Notes: a model not told the origin generated them from the sequence alone. Shown: positions 1 to 9,558, numbered from the stretch's first letter. The stretch: 64,000 nucleotides of DNA from Heyndrickxia oleronia (GCF_017809215.1 NZ_CP065424.1:2946001-3010000); one strand, 5' to 3'. Numbers and translations are program-made.

Positions 1-550
1 TCAATACTTCTAATTCATTCGCTAACTTGTTCAAGCTACGATTATACAGCCCATGCCAATGTTCAATACCACCGACGGAGCTAATCCAATGGCTAATTGA
101 TGGACCAAATTTCTCAGCAATAAATTTATAATATCGAACAGGATCCAGTGGTGGTAAATTCATAATGATCGGAGTTATTCCAGAATTCTTAATTGAAAAT
201 ATCAATGTCTTTACATTCTCTAAATATTGTTCTATAGGGACAATAGGCTCATGATGTTGATTAGGATTTTTCGCCACTTCATCCCATTTAAAATTACAAT
301 CATTACCACCAATACCGATAATCGTATAATCTGGTTTTTGACTTATGACATCTTTTTCTAAACGAGCAATAAGTAAGTCCGAATTATCGTTAAATACACC
401 TTTATTGACAACTTCAACATGGTCTTCTTCACTGTCGGAAGGGAAAAAACTTTGTAAGAAAGAAGGATAATTCTCCTTCATTATTCGAAGTCTACCCTTT
501 ACTAAGGAAACGCCTCTAGTTAAACTATCACCGAAACAGATAATTTTCAT
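1..550 (-). CDS. SGNH/GDSL-family hydrolase (C-terminus cut by window edge)
   Basis: The reading frame opens with ATG at 550 and runs off the window start without a stop, so about 183 codons are visible. The N-terminus begins MKIICFGDSLTRG, the GDS block that carries the catalytic serine of SGNH hydrolases. A later GIGGNDCNF segment matches the conserved Gly and Asn oxyanion blocks. The catalytic Asp-x-x-His block would lie outside the window. The family hydrolyses esters of lipids, acetylated sugars or thioesters, and the substrate cannot be told here. No signal peptide is visible, so it is probably cytoplasmic. Transcription runs leftward, in the same direction as the MFS/FAD pair but 168 bp from it. 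Confidence 0.85.
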   Translation of the reverse strand, partial: MKIICFGDSLTRGVSLVKGRLRIMKENYPSFLQSFFPSDSEEDHVEVVNKGVFNDNSDLLIARLEKDVISQKPDYTIIGIGGNDCNFKWDEVAKNPNQHHEPIVPIEQYLENVKTLIFSIKNSGITPIIMNLPPLDPVRYYKFIAEKFGPSISHWISSVGGIEHWHGLYNRSLNKLANELEVL

Positions 551-717
551 TCTTTATCCCTACTTCATATGTTTTACTTAACCCTATTATATCATTTTTC
601 AACTTTAATCGCTTTATTCAACCTTTTTCTCATAGATGTAGAGAGTATTGTTAAAGTGAATACCGGTCCATACTTACATACTCATATAAAGCAGCCTTTA
701 AACCAAGGTGTACCACT

Positions 718-1248
718 TTAATGTTTCTTTAATAAGATTATACCGCTGATAAGATATAACAATGATGCTAAATAAAAGATACTTCCAATGGTAATAAAAT
801 CTACCATATACCCAGTTAATATGATTGCAAGAGCTGCTCCAACAGAAGTCCAAATATGATACTTCCCAATTTCCATTCCTGCTGTTTCTTTTGCCACTTT
901 TCTAGCTAATGCAGTTTTTTCCGTGTTTTTTTGGATTGCACCTAATATTCCCATCATGATTTGCAAAATATAGACCTGCCAAACTTCTGTGACTAATGGG
1001 AAAAACAAAAGAAGTACCGCCATAGACCATGAGTAAAGGATTAGTAATACTTTATCTCCTAGTTTATCTGAGAATTTACCTATTAAAGGATAAGCAAATG
1101 CAGAAGTCAAGGCAAACAACCCATATGCCCAACCGAATTGGGAATAGCTATCACCGACATTTTTTAGGAGCAAAACATAAAATGGAAATATCATGCTGCT
1201 CGCCATTACGATGATACTTTGAAAATATAAAAATCGTTTATAGGTCAT
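718..1248 (-). CDS. Half-size MFS transporter-like membrane protein
   Basis: The 176-residue protein is strongly hydrophobic, with about six likely membrane segments. It has the MFS signature loop between helices 2 and 3 (GKFSDKLGDK, near residues 57-66). A usual MFS protein has 12 helices and about 400 residues, so this is half size. It has a clean ATG and a normal end at KKH, so it may be a genuine half transporter that dimerises rather than a fragment. Its ATG overlaps the stop of the upstream FAD oxidoreductase by four bases (ATGA), which implies translational coupling and a shared function. The substrate is unknown. Alternative: the remaining half of a broken full-length transporter. Confidence 0.8.
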   Translation of the reverse strand: MTYKRFLYFQSIIVMASSMIFPFYVLLLKNVGDSYSQFGWAYGLFALTSAFAYPLIGKFSDKLGDKVLLILYSWSMAVLLLFFPLVTEVWQVYILQIMMGILGAIQKNTEKTALARKVAKETAGMEIGKYHIWTSVGAALAIILTGYMVDFITIGSIFYLASLLYLISGIILLKKH

Positions 1249-2684
1249 TTCCCATACTCCTTATAAAATAAATTAACAAACCGTTCTTCAGGATCATATT
1301 TTCTTTTCATATCAAAGAACTCAGCGGCATGTGGATAAGCCTGATAGAGTTGCTCTTTTGTTGGATATGAGTAATAGGGAAGATAATAACTCCCTTGATG
1401 AGCCAGTGTTACATCGATCATTTTCTGTACTACTTTTTCTGTGCTTTTAATATCTTGCTTTGAACGTCCTTGATTGATAAGTAATACAAGCGCAAACATA
1501 TTATCTTTAGAATAGGACATGACCGCATGATCATTTTTTGAAACATAACGTATAGTTATATTAAGAAGGTTAAAGTCTTTCTCCTTGTTAAGTACAGCAC
1601 GCAAATCATCTATATAACTAGCAAACTCACCTACTGGTACAAAGTATTCTTGAAGTACCTCTGTCCTTGTTCCACTATCATAATCCATAAAAGCTGTTTC
1701 AGAACGCATGACATTATTTCTCGTTTCTAGTTTATTATTTATTGTTTTCATATATTTTTTTTGAAGTTCCCAAAAAGCATCTTTTCCCCAGTTACTATAA
1801 CGTGACATTCCGAGTAAAGCCTTAGGTACTGCGACAATATTATCTCTTTTTAATTTGGAGTAATCATTCATTTCCTCTTGATTGGATGCTATTTCATAGT
1901 TAGTTACATACATTTCTCGTAAAAACGTTTTTGGTGCAACAGATATACGAGCTAAATGCATTTTCACCTTTTCATTATCTTTTACTTTTTCTTCAAAATA
2001 TGTAGAATAATTTTGGTAATTCAGTGACTTTGTTTTAGTGACATATAATTCGTCATCTGTTAATTGGATGGTAACATCTAAAATTACTCCAAATAATCCA
2101 TATCCACCAATAACATAGGGGAAAAGCTCTGCATTTTCTGTTCTACTTACATTGACTATTTCACCCTTCGGATTTAAAAGATGAAAAGATTGAATCGTAT
2201 CGATGAGGGCATCATTTCTTATATCTCTTCCATGGACATTAACGCTTAAGGAACCTCCGACTGTAAATATATTTTGAGATTGCATTACTTTTATAGATAA
2301 ACCAAATGGATTAATATAGCGCTGAATATCATCCCATGTGGCCCCACTTTGAACAGTTATCGTTTTATTTTTTTTGTCAAGGTTGATTATTTTATTATAC
2401 TGTTTCATATCAATCATGATGGCATTTGGATAAAGGGTTTGTCCCCCTTGACTATGTGACATTCCAGCAATCGATAGCTTATCATTTGTTTTTATCGCTT
2501 TTTTAACAATTTTTTGAATTTCCTTGTCACCATAGGCAGATTGAATACTTTTCATTGAGATTGGGAGTAAATGACCTTTATCTTCAGCCACTGGATGGCT
2601 AATCCTATTTTTATATGAGTAAATGGATGCTCCAAGAATTATTCCATATACCACAATAATGAGAAAGATATGTTTTCTCTTCAA
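1245..2684 (-). CDS. Membrane-anchored FAD-binding oxidoreductase (VAO family)
   Basis: About 479 residues. The protein starts with a short basic stretch and one hydrophobic helix (roughly residues 6-22), suggesting an N-terminal anchor or uncleaved signal. An FAD_binding_4 domain follows, with the VQSGATWDDIQ and TVGGSLSVNVHGRD segments typical of the vanillyl-alcohol oxidase superfamily. The C-terminal part resembles sugar or lactone oxidases that use FAD and oxygen or a quinone. I chose the TTG at 2684 because AAGGTG lies five bases upstream. The longer frame opens with another TTG at 2702 that has no good ribosome binding site. It forms a coupled pair with the half-size MFS protein. The substrate is unknown. 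Confidence 0.85.
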   Translation of the reverse strand: MKRKHIFLIIVVYGIILGASIYSYKNRISHPVAEDKGHLLPISMKSIQSAYGDKEIQKIVKKAIKTNDKLSIAGMSHSQGGQTLYPNAIMIDMKQYNKIINLDKKNKTITVQSGATWDDIQRYINPFGLSIKVMQSQNIFTVGGSLSVNVHGRDIRNDALIDTIQSFHLLNPKGEIVNVSRTENAELFPYVIGGYGLFGVILDVTIQLTDDELYVTKTKSLNYQNYSTYFEEKVKDNEKVKMHLARISVAPKTFLREMYVTNYEIASNQEEMNDYSKLKRDNIVAVPKALLGMSRYSNWGKDAFWELQKKYMKTINNKLETRNNVMRSETAFMDYDSGTRTEVLQEYFVPVGEFASYIDDLRAVLNKEKDFNLLNITIRYVSKNDHAVMSYSKDNMFALVLLINQGRSKQDIKSTEKVVQKMIDVTLAHQGSYYLPYYSYPTKEQLYQAYPHAAEFFDMKRKYDPEERFVNLFYKEYGK

Positions 2685-2798
2685 ATATTCACCTTCAATC
2701 AATTTGATATTAATAATTTACTATATTAATAGGATATAGAAAAAGGTCCTATTTGTTAATTGTAAATTTACAGCAAATATAAAAATAAGAGTAGAATT

Positions 2799-2826
2799 AA
2801 AAAAGGAAGATCGAAATCTTCCTTTT
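2799..2826 (-). terminator. Intrinsic terminator of glsA
   Basis: An 11-bp stem of AAAAGGAAGAT and its complement with a four-base loop overlaps the glsA stop. On the minus strand it ends in a T run. The A run on the other side means it could also work for the opposite strand. Confidence 0.8.
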
Positions 2827-3754
2827 AAAACATGCTTAACATGTATTTTTCAGACATCATTTTAAGAAGCTGAATTCCTGCTACACTATTTCCTTTTTCA
2901 TCAAGAGCAGGACCATAAACACCAATCCCACATCTTCCTGGTACTGTCCCTAATATTCCTCCGGATACACCACTTTTAGCAGGAATACCTACTTTAATGG
3001 CAAATTCCCCAGATGCATTGTACATTCCACAGGTTACCATAAATGTCTTACAAATTCTCGCAATATTTGCAGGGATTAATTGCACCTCTGTCAAGGGGTC
3101 CTTTCCATCAAATGCAAGTACACAACCAATTCTAGACAGATCCAGACAATTCATTTCAATTGAACATTGCCTCGTATATAAATCAATGAGTTGTTCAACC
3201 TCTTCATTAATGATGCCATGTTGCTTAAGAAAATAACATAAAGACCTATTTAGATCAGCAGTCTCAAATTCGGAGCGAGCAATCTCACGGCTATACCCAA
3301 TGGATGAATTATTCGCTAATTTTTGAATGAGTGTTAATAAACGTTGAAAACGTTCCTCTACACTTTCACCTTTAATCATATGGGTGACGGCTAACGCGCC
3401 TGCATTAATCATGGGGTTGAGCGGTTTAGATGGTTTACTAATTTCTAGCTTAGCAATTGAGTTAAACGGATCGCCTGTTGGTTCTTGTCCAACATGATCA
3501 AATACATAGTCTTCTCCCCAATCCATTAGTGCTAAAGCTAAAGAAATAACTTTCGATATACTTTGTAACGTTAAATTTTCCGATACATCTCCAGCAGAAT
3601 AGCAATTTCCGTCTGGATAATAAAGAGCTATTGACAAACTATCTGGATTCGCCATTTTAAGTGCTGGTATGTAATCGGCAACTTTGCCTTGATCAGTATA
3701 CTTCTTCGCTTTATTAACTAATAACTGTAATTCCTCTATAGACTGACATTGCAA
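2825..3754 (-). CDS. glsA: Glutaminase A
   Basis: Hydrolyses glutamine to glutamate and ammonia in the cytoplasm. The fold is that of serine-dependent beta-lactamase-like glutaminases: the S-x-x-K pair is in LQSISK, followed by NPMINAGA, and the conserved glycine-rich tail PAKSGVSGGILGTVPG. With the TTG start at 3754 the length is 309 residues, the same as I recall for B. subtilis YlaM. The upstream GTG at 3763 lies inside the GAGGTGG ribosome binding site, so it cannot be the start; the TTG sits six bases downstream of that site. The gene is monocistronic, with its own terminator. No glutamine-related neighbour or regulator is adjacent. Confidence 0.93.
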   Translation of the reverse strand: MQCQSIEELQLLVNKAKKYTDQGKVADYIPALKMANPDSLSIALYYPDGNCYSAGDVSENLTLQSISKVISLALALMDWGEDYVFDHVGQEPTGDPFNSIAKLEISKPSKPLNPMINAGALAVTHMIKGESVEERFQRLLTLIQKLANNSSIGYSREIARSEFETADLNRSLCYFLKQHGIINEEVEQLIDLYTRQCSIEMNCLDLSRIGCVLAFDGKDPLTEVQLIPANIARICKTFMVTCGMYNASGEFAIKVGIPAKSGVSGGILGTVPGRCGIGVYGPALDEKGNSVAGIQLLKMMSEKYMLSMF

Positions 3755-3943
3755 TTTAACCACCTCAAATAAAATAATTCTGTTTCAATTTTTCTTCACT
3801 AATAAATAGTAATATAGGAAGGCTTTTTTCGCATTAAAATTAAAGATAAAAATAGATATTTGAGAAAATCCAATCAAAGATTATTATTGAATAGAAAGAA
3901 TGAGACTAGTGTAAGCCCTATAATCAACTCCTGTTAGAAAATC

Positions 3944-4786
3944 TCATCGACTTCTTTCCATTAATTTTTTTAATTTATTCTCAGTATTCGTATCCTCAAC
4001 TGGTGTATACACACTACAACGTAAATCGTGATTTCCTTGGACTTGTAATGAAGTGAGATTAAACAGCATTTTCCCAGCTTTTCCATGACGAAATTCGATA
4101 AGCACTTCGGGCGCGGAACTAACTTCACTCTCATTCCATAATTCCTGAAATTCTGGGAAGTCCTTTTCCATTTTCTCAATAAAATCCGAGTACCATGGAT
4201 CAGCCACATATTGTCCATAATAGGTACGAAAAATAGCAAGAAATCCTTTTACAAAGTGCTCCCAATTTACAGCTAAACTTCTTAATTCCTTCCTTGCAAA
4301 AACTAAATAGATGAGATTTCTTTGCTCATCTTCCACCTTTTCAAAATCAAGAAATACATTTGCTGATGCTTGATTCCATCCAACAATATGACATTTACGA
4401 TCCGTAATAATAGTAGGACAATATTGAAGCTCTTTTAATATTTTGTTTAAAGATGGACTAACTATTGCTTCTTCTTCATCCAGCTCAGATGATTTTACCC
4501 CTTCTTCCATCGCCAAAGCAAATAAATATTTTCTTTCGTCCGTATTTAATTGCAATGCATTCGAAACAGCATCTAAAACAGATGCAGACACTTTAATATC
4601 TCTACCTTGTTCTAGCCATGTATACCAAGTTGTACTTACTCCAGCTAGCTGTGCTACTTCTTCCCTACGTAAACCAGGTGTTCTTCGTCGAGTTCCTGCA
4701 GGAAGTCCAACCATATGTGGATGTATTCGAGAACGTTTCGTTTTTAAAAAATCAGACATTTCTTGAAGCCGCGTTTCAGTTTTCAT
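3944..4786 (-). CDS. XRE-type regulator with MmyB-like ligand-binding domain
   Basis: The 280-residue protein has an N-terminal helix-turn-helix (about residues 15-75, with GLRREEVAQLAGVSTTWYT). The C-terminal domain is of the MmyB-like type, a PAS-related fold. A family member crystallised from Chloroflexus was reported with a bound fatty acid. The ATG at 4786 has GGGAG seven bases upstream; the longer frame to 4834 lacks a site. It is transcribed away from an extra fabF gene, with a mobile repeat between them. Family members often control the adjacent divergent gene, so control of that fabF in response to a fatty-acid-like ligand is a reasonable guess but not shown. Confidence 0.87.
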   Translation of the reverse strand: MKTETRLQEMSDFLKTKRSRIHPHMVGLPAGTRRRTPGLRREEVAQLAGVSTTWYTWLEQGRDIKVSASVLDAVSNALQLNTDERKYLFALAMEEGVKSSELDEEEAIVSPSLNKILKELQYCPTIITDRKCHIVGWNQASANVFLDFEKVEDEQRNLIYLVFARKELRSLAVNWEHFVKGFLAIFRTYYGQYVADPWYSDFIEKMEKDFPEFQELWNESEVSSAPEVLIEFRHGKAGKMLFNLTSLQVQGNHDLRCSVYTPVEDTNTENKLKKLMERSR

Positions 4787-4874
4787 TCGTATCTCCCTTC
4801 TTAACCTAGTAGTAATTATACTATGATAAACCACAACTTGTAATAGGATAAATCAAGAGTACAATAAAGGAAAA

Positions 4875-5038
4875 GATGTTTTCGAAAAGTTTGTTGCACT
4901 TGAAAATAAAAGACTACTACTGGCTTTTACAAAGTTTGCAGTACTTTTCTTAGTAAAATATGAAGAGAGTTGACGACATTCATTCTTATATTTATTAAAA
5001 CTTTATTTTTATAACAACAATGTTTGAGAAAAGAGCCA
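4875..5038 (+). repeat. MITE-like repeat, copy A (degenerate)
   Basis: This copy shares with the others the left end (GTTTTCG...TTTGTTGC), an internal GGCTTTTAC, a TTTGCAG..CTTTTCT.AGTAAAAT block, and the right end ACAACAATGTTTGAGAAAAG. The ends are imperfect inverted repeats of each other. It fills most of the MmyB-fabF intergenic region, so the promoters of both genes must lie in it or at its edges. Its right end contributes the ATG that opens a false 16-codon extension of fabF. Confidence 0.65.
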
Positions 5039-5067
5039 AAAGAAAAATACAATTGGAGGAGTTTTTT

Positions 5068-6303
5068 ATGAAGAGAGTTGTTATCACAGGAATGGGTATT
5101 ATCTCTCCCATCGGTAATACGGTTGATACTTTTTGGACGAACTTAATGAAGGGTAAGTCAGGAATTTCTGAGATTGATACCTTTGATGTATCTGATACTA
5201 AAACGAAAATAGCCGGTATTATTCGTGAATTTGATGGTGAGAAATTGTGGGGAAGAAAAGAAGCAAGAAAATTAGATCGCTTTTGTCAATTTGCCTTAGC
5301 TGCTGCTTTGCAGGCATTAGAGGATTCTCATATTCATTTAGATAAAATCAATCCAGAACGGTTAGGTGTTTATGTTGGATCGGGCATCGGTGGAATAAAT
5401 ACGTTAATAGAAAATGTTCATTTACTAAATGATCGTGGGGCAAAAAGAGTAAGTCCTAGCTTAGTACCTATGATGATTTCAAATGCTGCAGCTGCACAAA
5501 TCAGTATTAGGTTAGGGGCACGTGGGCCATCCATGTCTCCAGTCACTGCCTGTTCTATCGGAAATACTTCAATCGGTGAAGCCTATCGTGCTATCCAAAA
5601 TGATGATGCAGATATTATTTTTACAGGAGGAGCAGAGGCAGCAATTTCAAAATTATCATTAGCTAGCTTTGGAAATGCCCAGGCTCTCTCAACAAATAAT
5701 GATGTGCCTACATTAGCTAGTCGACCTTTTGATGCATCCAGAGATGGCTTTGTCATGAGTGAGGGGGCAGGAATATTAGTACTTGAATCAATGGAACACG
5801 CACTAAAAAGAGAAGCCACCATCTATGGGGAGGTCATTGGATATGGTGCTAGCTCGGATGCATATCATATGGTTGCCTCCCATCCAGATGGAAGAGGTGC
5901 TTTTCAGGCGATGAAAAGTGCATTAAATAATGCTCAATTATCACCGAACGACATTGATCTAATTAGTGCCCATGCGACAAGTACTCAAGTAGGTGACCAC
6001 TCGGAAACAAAGGCAATTAAAAATTTATTTGAAGACTATGCCTATAAGATCCCAATTACTGCCAATAAATCTATGCTTGGACATATGTTAGGAGCATCAG
6101 GAGGTGCAGAAGCGATAGCTTTAGTGAAAAGTCTACAAGATCATTTTATCCCACCTACAATTAATCTTAATCATCCTGATCCGGAATGTGATCTGGATTA
6201 TGTGCCTAATAAAGGGAGATCAGCTAATCTTACGATTGGATTATCTAATTCATTTGGCTTCGGTGGACATAACTCAGCGATTATCATTAAGAAATTTCAG
6301 TAA
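5068..6303 (+). CDS. fabF: Beta-ketoacyl-ACP synthase II (FabF-type), stand-alone paralogue
   Basis: Condenses malonyl-ACP with an acyl chain. The 411-residue protein shows the Cys-His-His triad of the FabF class: Cys in VTACSIGNTS, His in SAHATSTQVGD, His in NKSMLGHMLGASG. The two motifs deviate from housekeeping FabF (usually TACATGT and HGTSTPLND), so this is probably a specialised paralogue. GGAGGA seven bases before the ATG at 5068 fixes the start; an in-frame ATG at 5020 belongs to a mobile repeat. No fabH, acpP or fabG lies beside it. Its only likely partner is the divergent MmyB-type regulator. Alternative roles include making a precursor for a special lipid or a secondary metabolite. 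Confidence 0.88.
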   Translation: MKRVVITGMGIISPIGNTVDTFWTNLMKGKSGISEIDTFDVSDTKTKIAGIIREFDGEKLWGRKEARKLDRFCQFALAAALQALEDSHIHLDKINPERLGVYVGSGIGGINTLIENVHLLNDRGAKRVSPSLVPMMISNAAAAQISIRLGARGPSMSPVTACSIGNTSIGEAYRAIQNDDADIIFTGGAEAAISKLSLASFGNAQALSTNNDVPTLASRPFDASRDGFVMSEGAGILVLESMEHALKREATIYGEVIGYGASSDAYHMVASHPDGRGAFQAMKSALNNAQLSPNDIDLISAHATSTQVGDHSETKAIKNLFEDYAYKIPITANKSMLGHMLGASGGAEAIALVKSLQDHFIPPTINLNHPDPECDLDYVPNKGRSANLTIGLSNSFGFGGHNSAIIIKKFQ

Positions 6304-6318
6304 TATTATTCATGTTTA

Positions 6319-6354
6319 AGGGGACTGTCAGACTTTTACATTCTGATAGCCCCC
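6319..6354 (+). terminator. Probable bidirectional terminator between fabF and addA-like
   Basis: An imperfect hairpin, GGGGaCTgTCAGA paired with TCTGAtAGCCCC, lies between the convergent fabF and AddA-like genes. The trailing T run is weak on both strands. Confidence 0.55.
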
Positions 6355-6366
6355 TAATCTTTGCTC

Positions 6367-9300
6367 TTATACAATACATATGTCATCTGTAAATACGAAA
6401 TAAAGGAGTGTTTGATGAACAGAGGTATGCATGATTCTTTCCCATAATTCACGATACAAGGCTATTTGATGCTCATAATAGGAGGTTAAGCGTACAATAC
6501 CCTCTCTGTCTTTTGAACGATCGGTTTTATAATCAACAATATACCAATTTCCTTTATATTGATATGCTAAATCAATCACACCTTTAACTAGCAATGGATA
6601 CTGTTGATCTTTACTCTTTCGTATTTTCTTGTATAATGGATCTTCACTCGATAATCGAACATTAAATGGGACTTCTGTTAAAACAATTTCGGCTGTCTGT
6701 AGCTGATCCCATATTTTTGTATGTTTAAAGCTTTGTATACTTTGATAGACCTCTTGCTTCCGTTGTAGTGAAAAACCATATTTTTGTAGCAAGTCTTCGA
6801 TATGGTTTTCAATTTTCATGCCTCTTATTAGCTTCTCGAAAGCTTCGTGGATAAGTGTTCCCCAAAGCATTCCACCGCCTTTTTCACGGTCAATATCTAA
6901 TTGATAGATATCATCTTTTTCATCTGTAGGACTATACGTAGCATATGTTGGCTGAATATGTTTATTAATCCACATACCTAATTCATTAATATAATCATTG
7001 CTAACATTAATCTTCCTTTGGACCTCTTGTTCAGTTATTTCACTTTCCATGATATCATCGACTTGAATTCGATTTGGTTGTACAGCAAACACTAGTTCAT
7101 TCCATGGATTTTTCTTATTAGTTTTCTCGCTTGTACTAATAATTAATGCCTTTTCCGCTCGAGTCGCTGCTACATATACGATCCGTGTTTCTTCCTCAAT
7201 CAAATATTTGTATTCTTCTGTTTGATGAATACTCCACTCTGGTGGACAAGCGATCATCTTAGTTTGGAATCCGTTTGATTTTTGAACAATAAAATAACCA
7301 TATGAAGTTGTATTTGTTCGTTTAATATGTAAGGAGATACGCTCCTTCACATCAATTTTTTTAACGGGATTTGCTAGGAAAACAATCTCCGCTTCCAGTC
7401 CCTTCGATTTATGGACATTCATTATTCGAACAGCATTTGCCCCAACATCCATATTGAGTACTAAACGTTTTGTAAAAATCAATTCTTTTAGTAATTCTGC
7501 TGCTTCATAAAAAGTACTTGCTGATCGAATCGTGGTGATAATAGAGTTTAAATGTTGGCATTCATTTTTTCCATAGCCTTTTAATAACAGCAATGGATAG
7601 AAACCAATATCCTCGATCATTTTCTCTACCACTGTAGCCGGAGAATATTGATATTTCCAATTTACGTATGTTTGAAGCCGTTCAAACGCTTGAAGAAAAT
7701 CAAATGTAGATTCGACAACATTATCTTCACTTGGTGTCCAATAAATATCAAAGCTACCACCACTGTACTTCCATTCAAATAGTTCCTGATCACTCACACC
7801 AAAGAAAGGACCTCTAAGTACCGCAAGTAACTGAACAGTATTAGTTGGATCTTTTACAAACTCAACAAGATGAAAAAGTTCCTGAAATTCCGTCATATTT
7901 GCTAATGTTATTTCACCACTCAAATGTGCAGGGATGTTATTTTCTAAAAGTGCCTGATAATAAACTTCTAAATTCTCATTATATCTTGTCAAAATCATAA
8001 ACTCTTTAGGCTGATGTCCTTGATGAATCATCTTATTAATGGTTTCAGCTATTTGAAAAGCATCGAATTGGATCATTTCTTCCTTATTTACATATTCTTT
8101 TGGTATTATCGATTGATATATTCCTGAAAAAGTAGAATGATTGTCATTAAAATAGGCATGTAATGGCTTAAAAGCAGCTTGATATTCTGTCGCTTGAATA
8201 GGTAATTTTTCTTCAAAAAATGAATTTAATGAGTTTGTTACCGAATCTAAAGTTCGAAAATTCATTGTTAATTCTAATATTTCTCCACCTTGATTACCTA
8301 TCAATTCTTTTACTTTATTATAAATGTCTATATCTGCACGACGAAAACGATAAATCGCTTGTTTAGGGTCTCCTACAACAAATAATGAACCCTGTTTCGG
8401 CCGACATCTTGTCCAATCCTGTTCATACAGATTCTCTGCCGTTATGTAAAACATGATTTCTGCTTGAATCGGATCGGTATCTTGAAATTCATCGACTAGA
8501 ATACTGCGATATTTTTCTTGAAAATAACCGCGAACCTCACTATTCTCCTTCAATAAGAGTGCGGTCTTTATTAACAAATCATGAAAATTTACATAGGACA
8601 TTTGCTTTTTTAGTATTTCATATTCATGCAAGATATCAATCATCAATGGCATGATATGTCCGTGAACATACTCATACCATTTTTCCAATAATGGCTGTAT
8701 TTTCATTTCAACGAAATCAACAATTTTGTCCAAATAGTACTTTGCATCCTCTTTTGAACTCCATAACTTTTGTGTAATCGTAAGCTGTTTATTAAATGTT
8801 TCTAGTAATCCAATCTTCATTGCATCTGTTTCATGATTTTCGTATTTATTTTTACGAATCGCCTGCAAAATAAGCTCTTGAAGTTTATCATATCTTCCTT
8901 CTATGGGTTCAGATGGAATCGCATGGTTAGCTTCTTTCAAAAGGTTTAGAAACGAATGGTAAACTCTTGAAATATTCGGGGATTCCTTCTCAACATAAAC
9001 CCAATCTACATCCGGATAAGCAATTAACCTTAAGAAGCATTGACGTAAATCTGAAACTGGAATACCTAGCCTTTTTATAAAATGATACCTTTCAGAATCT
9101 TTCACCATCATCTTTTCAAAAAAGTTGTTCCAAGCTTGTATTGCAATATGTTGGTCCTCTCTTTCCTCAATTTCACGAAATTGCAGATCTAATCCTGCCT
9201 CAATTGGACGCTCACGGAGGATACATGCACAAAAAGAGTGAACAGTCCCTAAAAAGCATTGGTCAAAATTAGCTAATGCACTCTCCAAATTTTGTTTTTT

Positions 9301-9558
9301 TGAGAGATCCTCTTCTACTCTCCATTCATTTTCAAGTTTTGTTTGAAATCTTGTCGTTAATTCTTCAGCTGCTTTTTTTGTAAATGTAATAGCCGCTATT
9401 TCCGATATGTTGCATGTCCCCATTTTTATCATATTAACCATGCGGTTAACAAGACTTGTTGTTTTACCAGATCCTGCTCCCGCTTCAACTAGAAAGTTTT
9501 GAGTAAGATGCTGTTCGATTTTATGGCGTGCTACCTCATCAATTATTTGTTTACTCAT
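6367..9558 (-). CDS. AddA-like UvrD-family helicase with C-terminal nuclease
   Basis: The 1063-residue protein has the full superfamily 1 helicase set in order. Walker A is AGAGSGKTTSL (residues 27-37), followed by AITFTKKAAEEL, Walker B ILVDEFQDTDPIQ (near 351), VVGDPKQAIYRFRRADI, the NFRT motif, VHKSKGLEAE, and VAATRAEKA. The C-terminus has a PD-(D/E)XK nuclease with GTLIHEAFE, GVIDLAY and IVDYKTD. That is the AddA architecture for processing double-strand breaks, with both activities apparently intact. Canonical Bacillus AddA is about 1230 residues, so this one is clearly shorter. It overlaps the upstream AddB-like gene by eight bases. It could be the sole AddA of this strain or a second, divergent system. 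Confidence 0.9.
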   Translation of the reverse strand: MSKQIIDEVARHKIEQHLTQNFLVEAGAGSGKTTSLVNRMVNMIKMGTCNISEIAAITFTKKAAEELTTRFQTKLENEWRVEEDLSKKQNLESALANFDQCFLGTVHSFCACILRERPIEAGLDLQFREIEEREDQHIAIQAWNNFFEKMMVKDSERYHFIKRLGIPVSDLRQCFLRLIAYPDVDWVYVEKESPNISRVYHSFLNLLKEANHAIPSEPIEGRYDKLQELILQAIRKNKYENHETDAMKIGLLETFNKQLTITQKLWSSKEDAKYYLDKIVDFVEMKIQPLLEKWYEYVHGHIMPLMIDILHEYEILKKQMSYVNFHDLLIKTALLLKENSEVRGYFQEKYRSILVDEFQDTDPIQAEIMFYITAENLYEQDWTRCRPKQGSLFVVGDPKQAIYRFRRADIDIYNKVKELIGNQGGEILELTMNFRTLDSVTNSLNSFFEEKLPIQATEYQAAFKPLHAYFNDNHSTFSGIYQSIIPKEYVNKEEMIQFDAFQIAETINKMIHQGHQPKEFMILTRYNENLEVYYQALLENNIPAHLSGEITLANMTEFQELFHLVEFVKDPTNTVQLLAVLRGPFFGVSDQELFEWKYSGGSFDIYWTPSEDNVVESTFDFLQAFERLQTYVNWKYQYSPATVVEKMIEDIGFYPLLLLKGYGKNECQHLNSIITTIRSASTFYEAAELLKELIFTKRLVLNMDVGANAVRIMNVHKSKGLEAEIVFLANPVKKIDVKERISLHIKRTNTTSYGYFIVQKSNGFQTKMIACPPEWSIHQTEEYKYLIEEETRIVYVAATRAEKALIISTSEKTNKKNPWNELVFAVQPNRIQVDDIMESEITEQEVQRKINVSNDYINELGMWINKHIQPTYATYSPTDEKDDIYQLDIDREKGGGMLWGTLIHEAFEKLIRGMKIENHIEDLLQKYGFSLQRKQEVYQSIQSFKHTKIWDQLQTAEIVLTEVPFNVRLSSEDPLYKKIRKSKDQQYPLLVKGVIDLAYQYKGNWYIVDYKTDRSKDREGIVRLTSYYEHQIALYRELWERIMHTSVHQTLLYFVFTDDICIV

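Noticed and set aside
3764..3943. A possible regulatory RNA upstream of glsA
   Set aside because: I found no stable stems or conserved motif, only AT-rich sequence.
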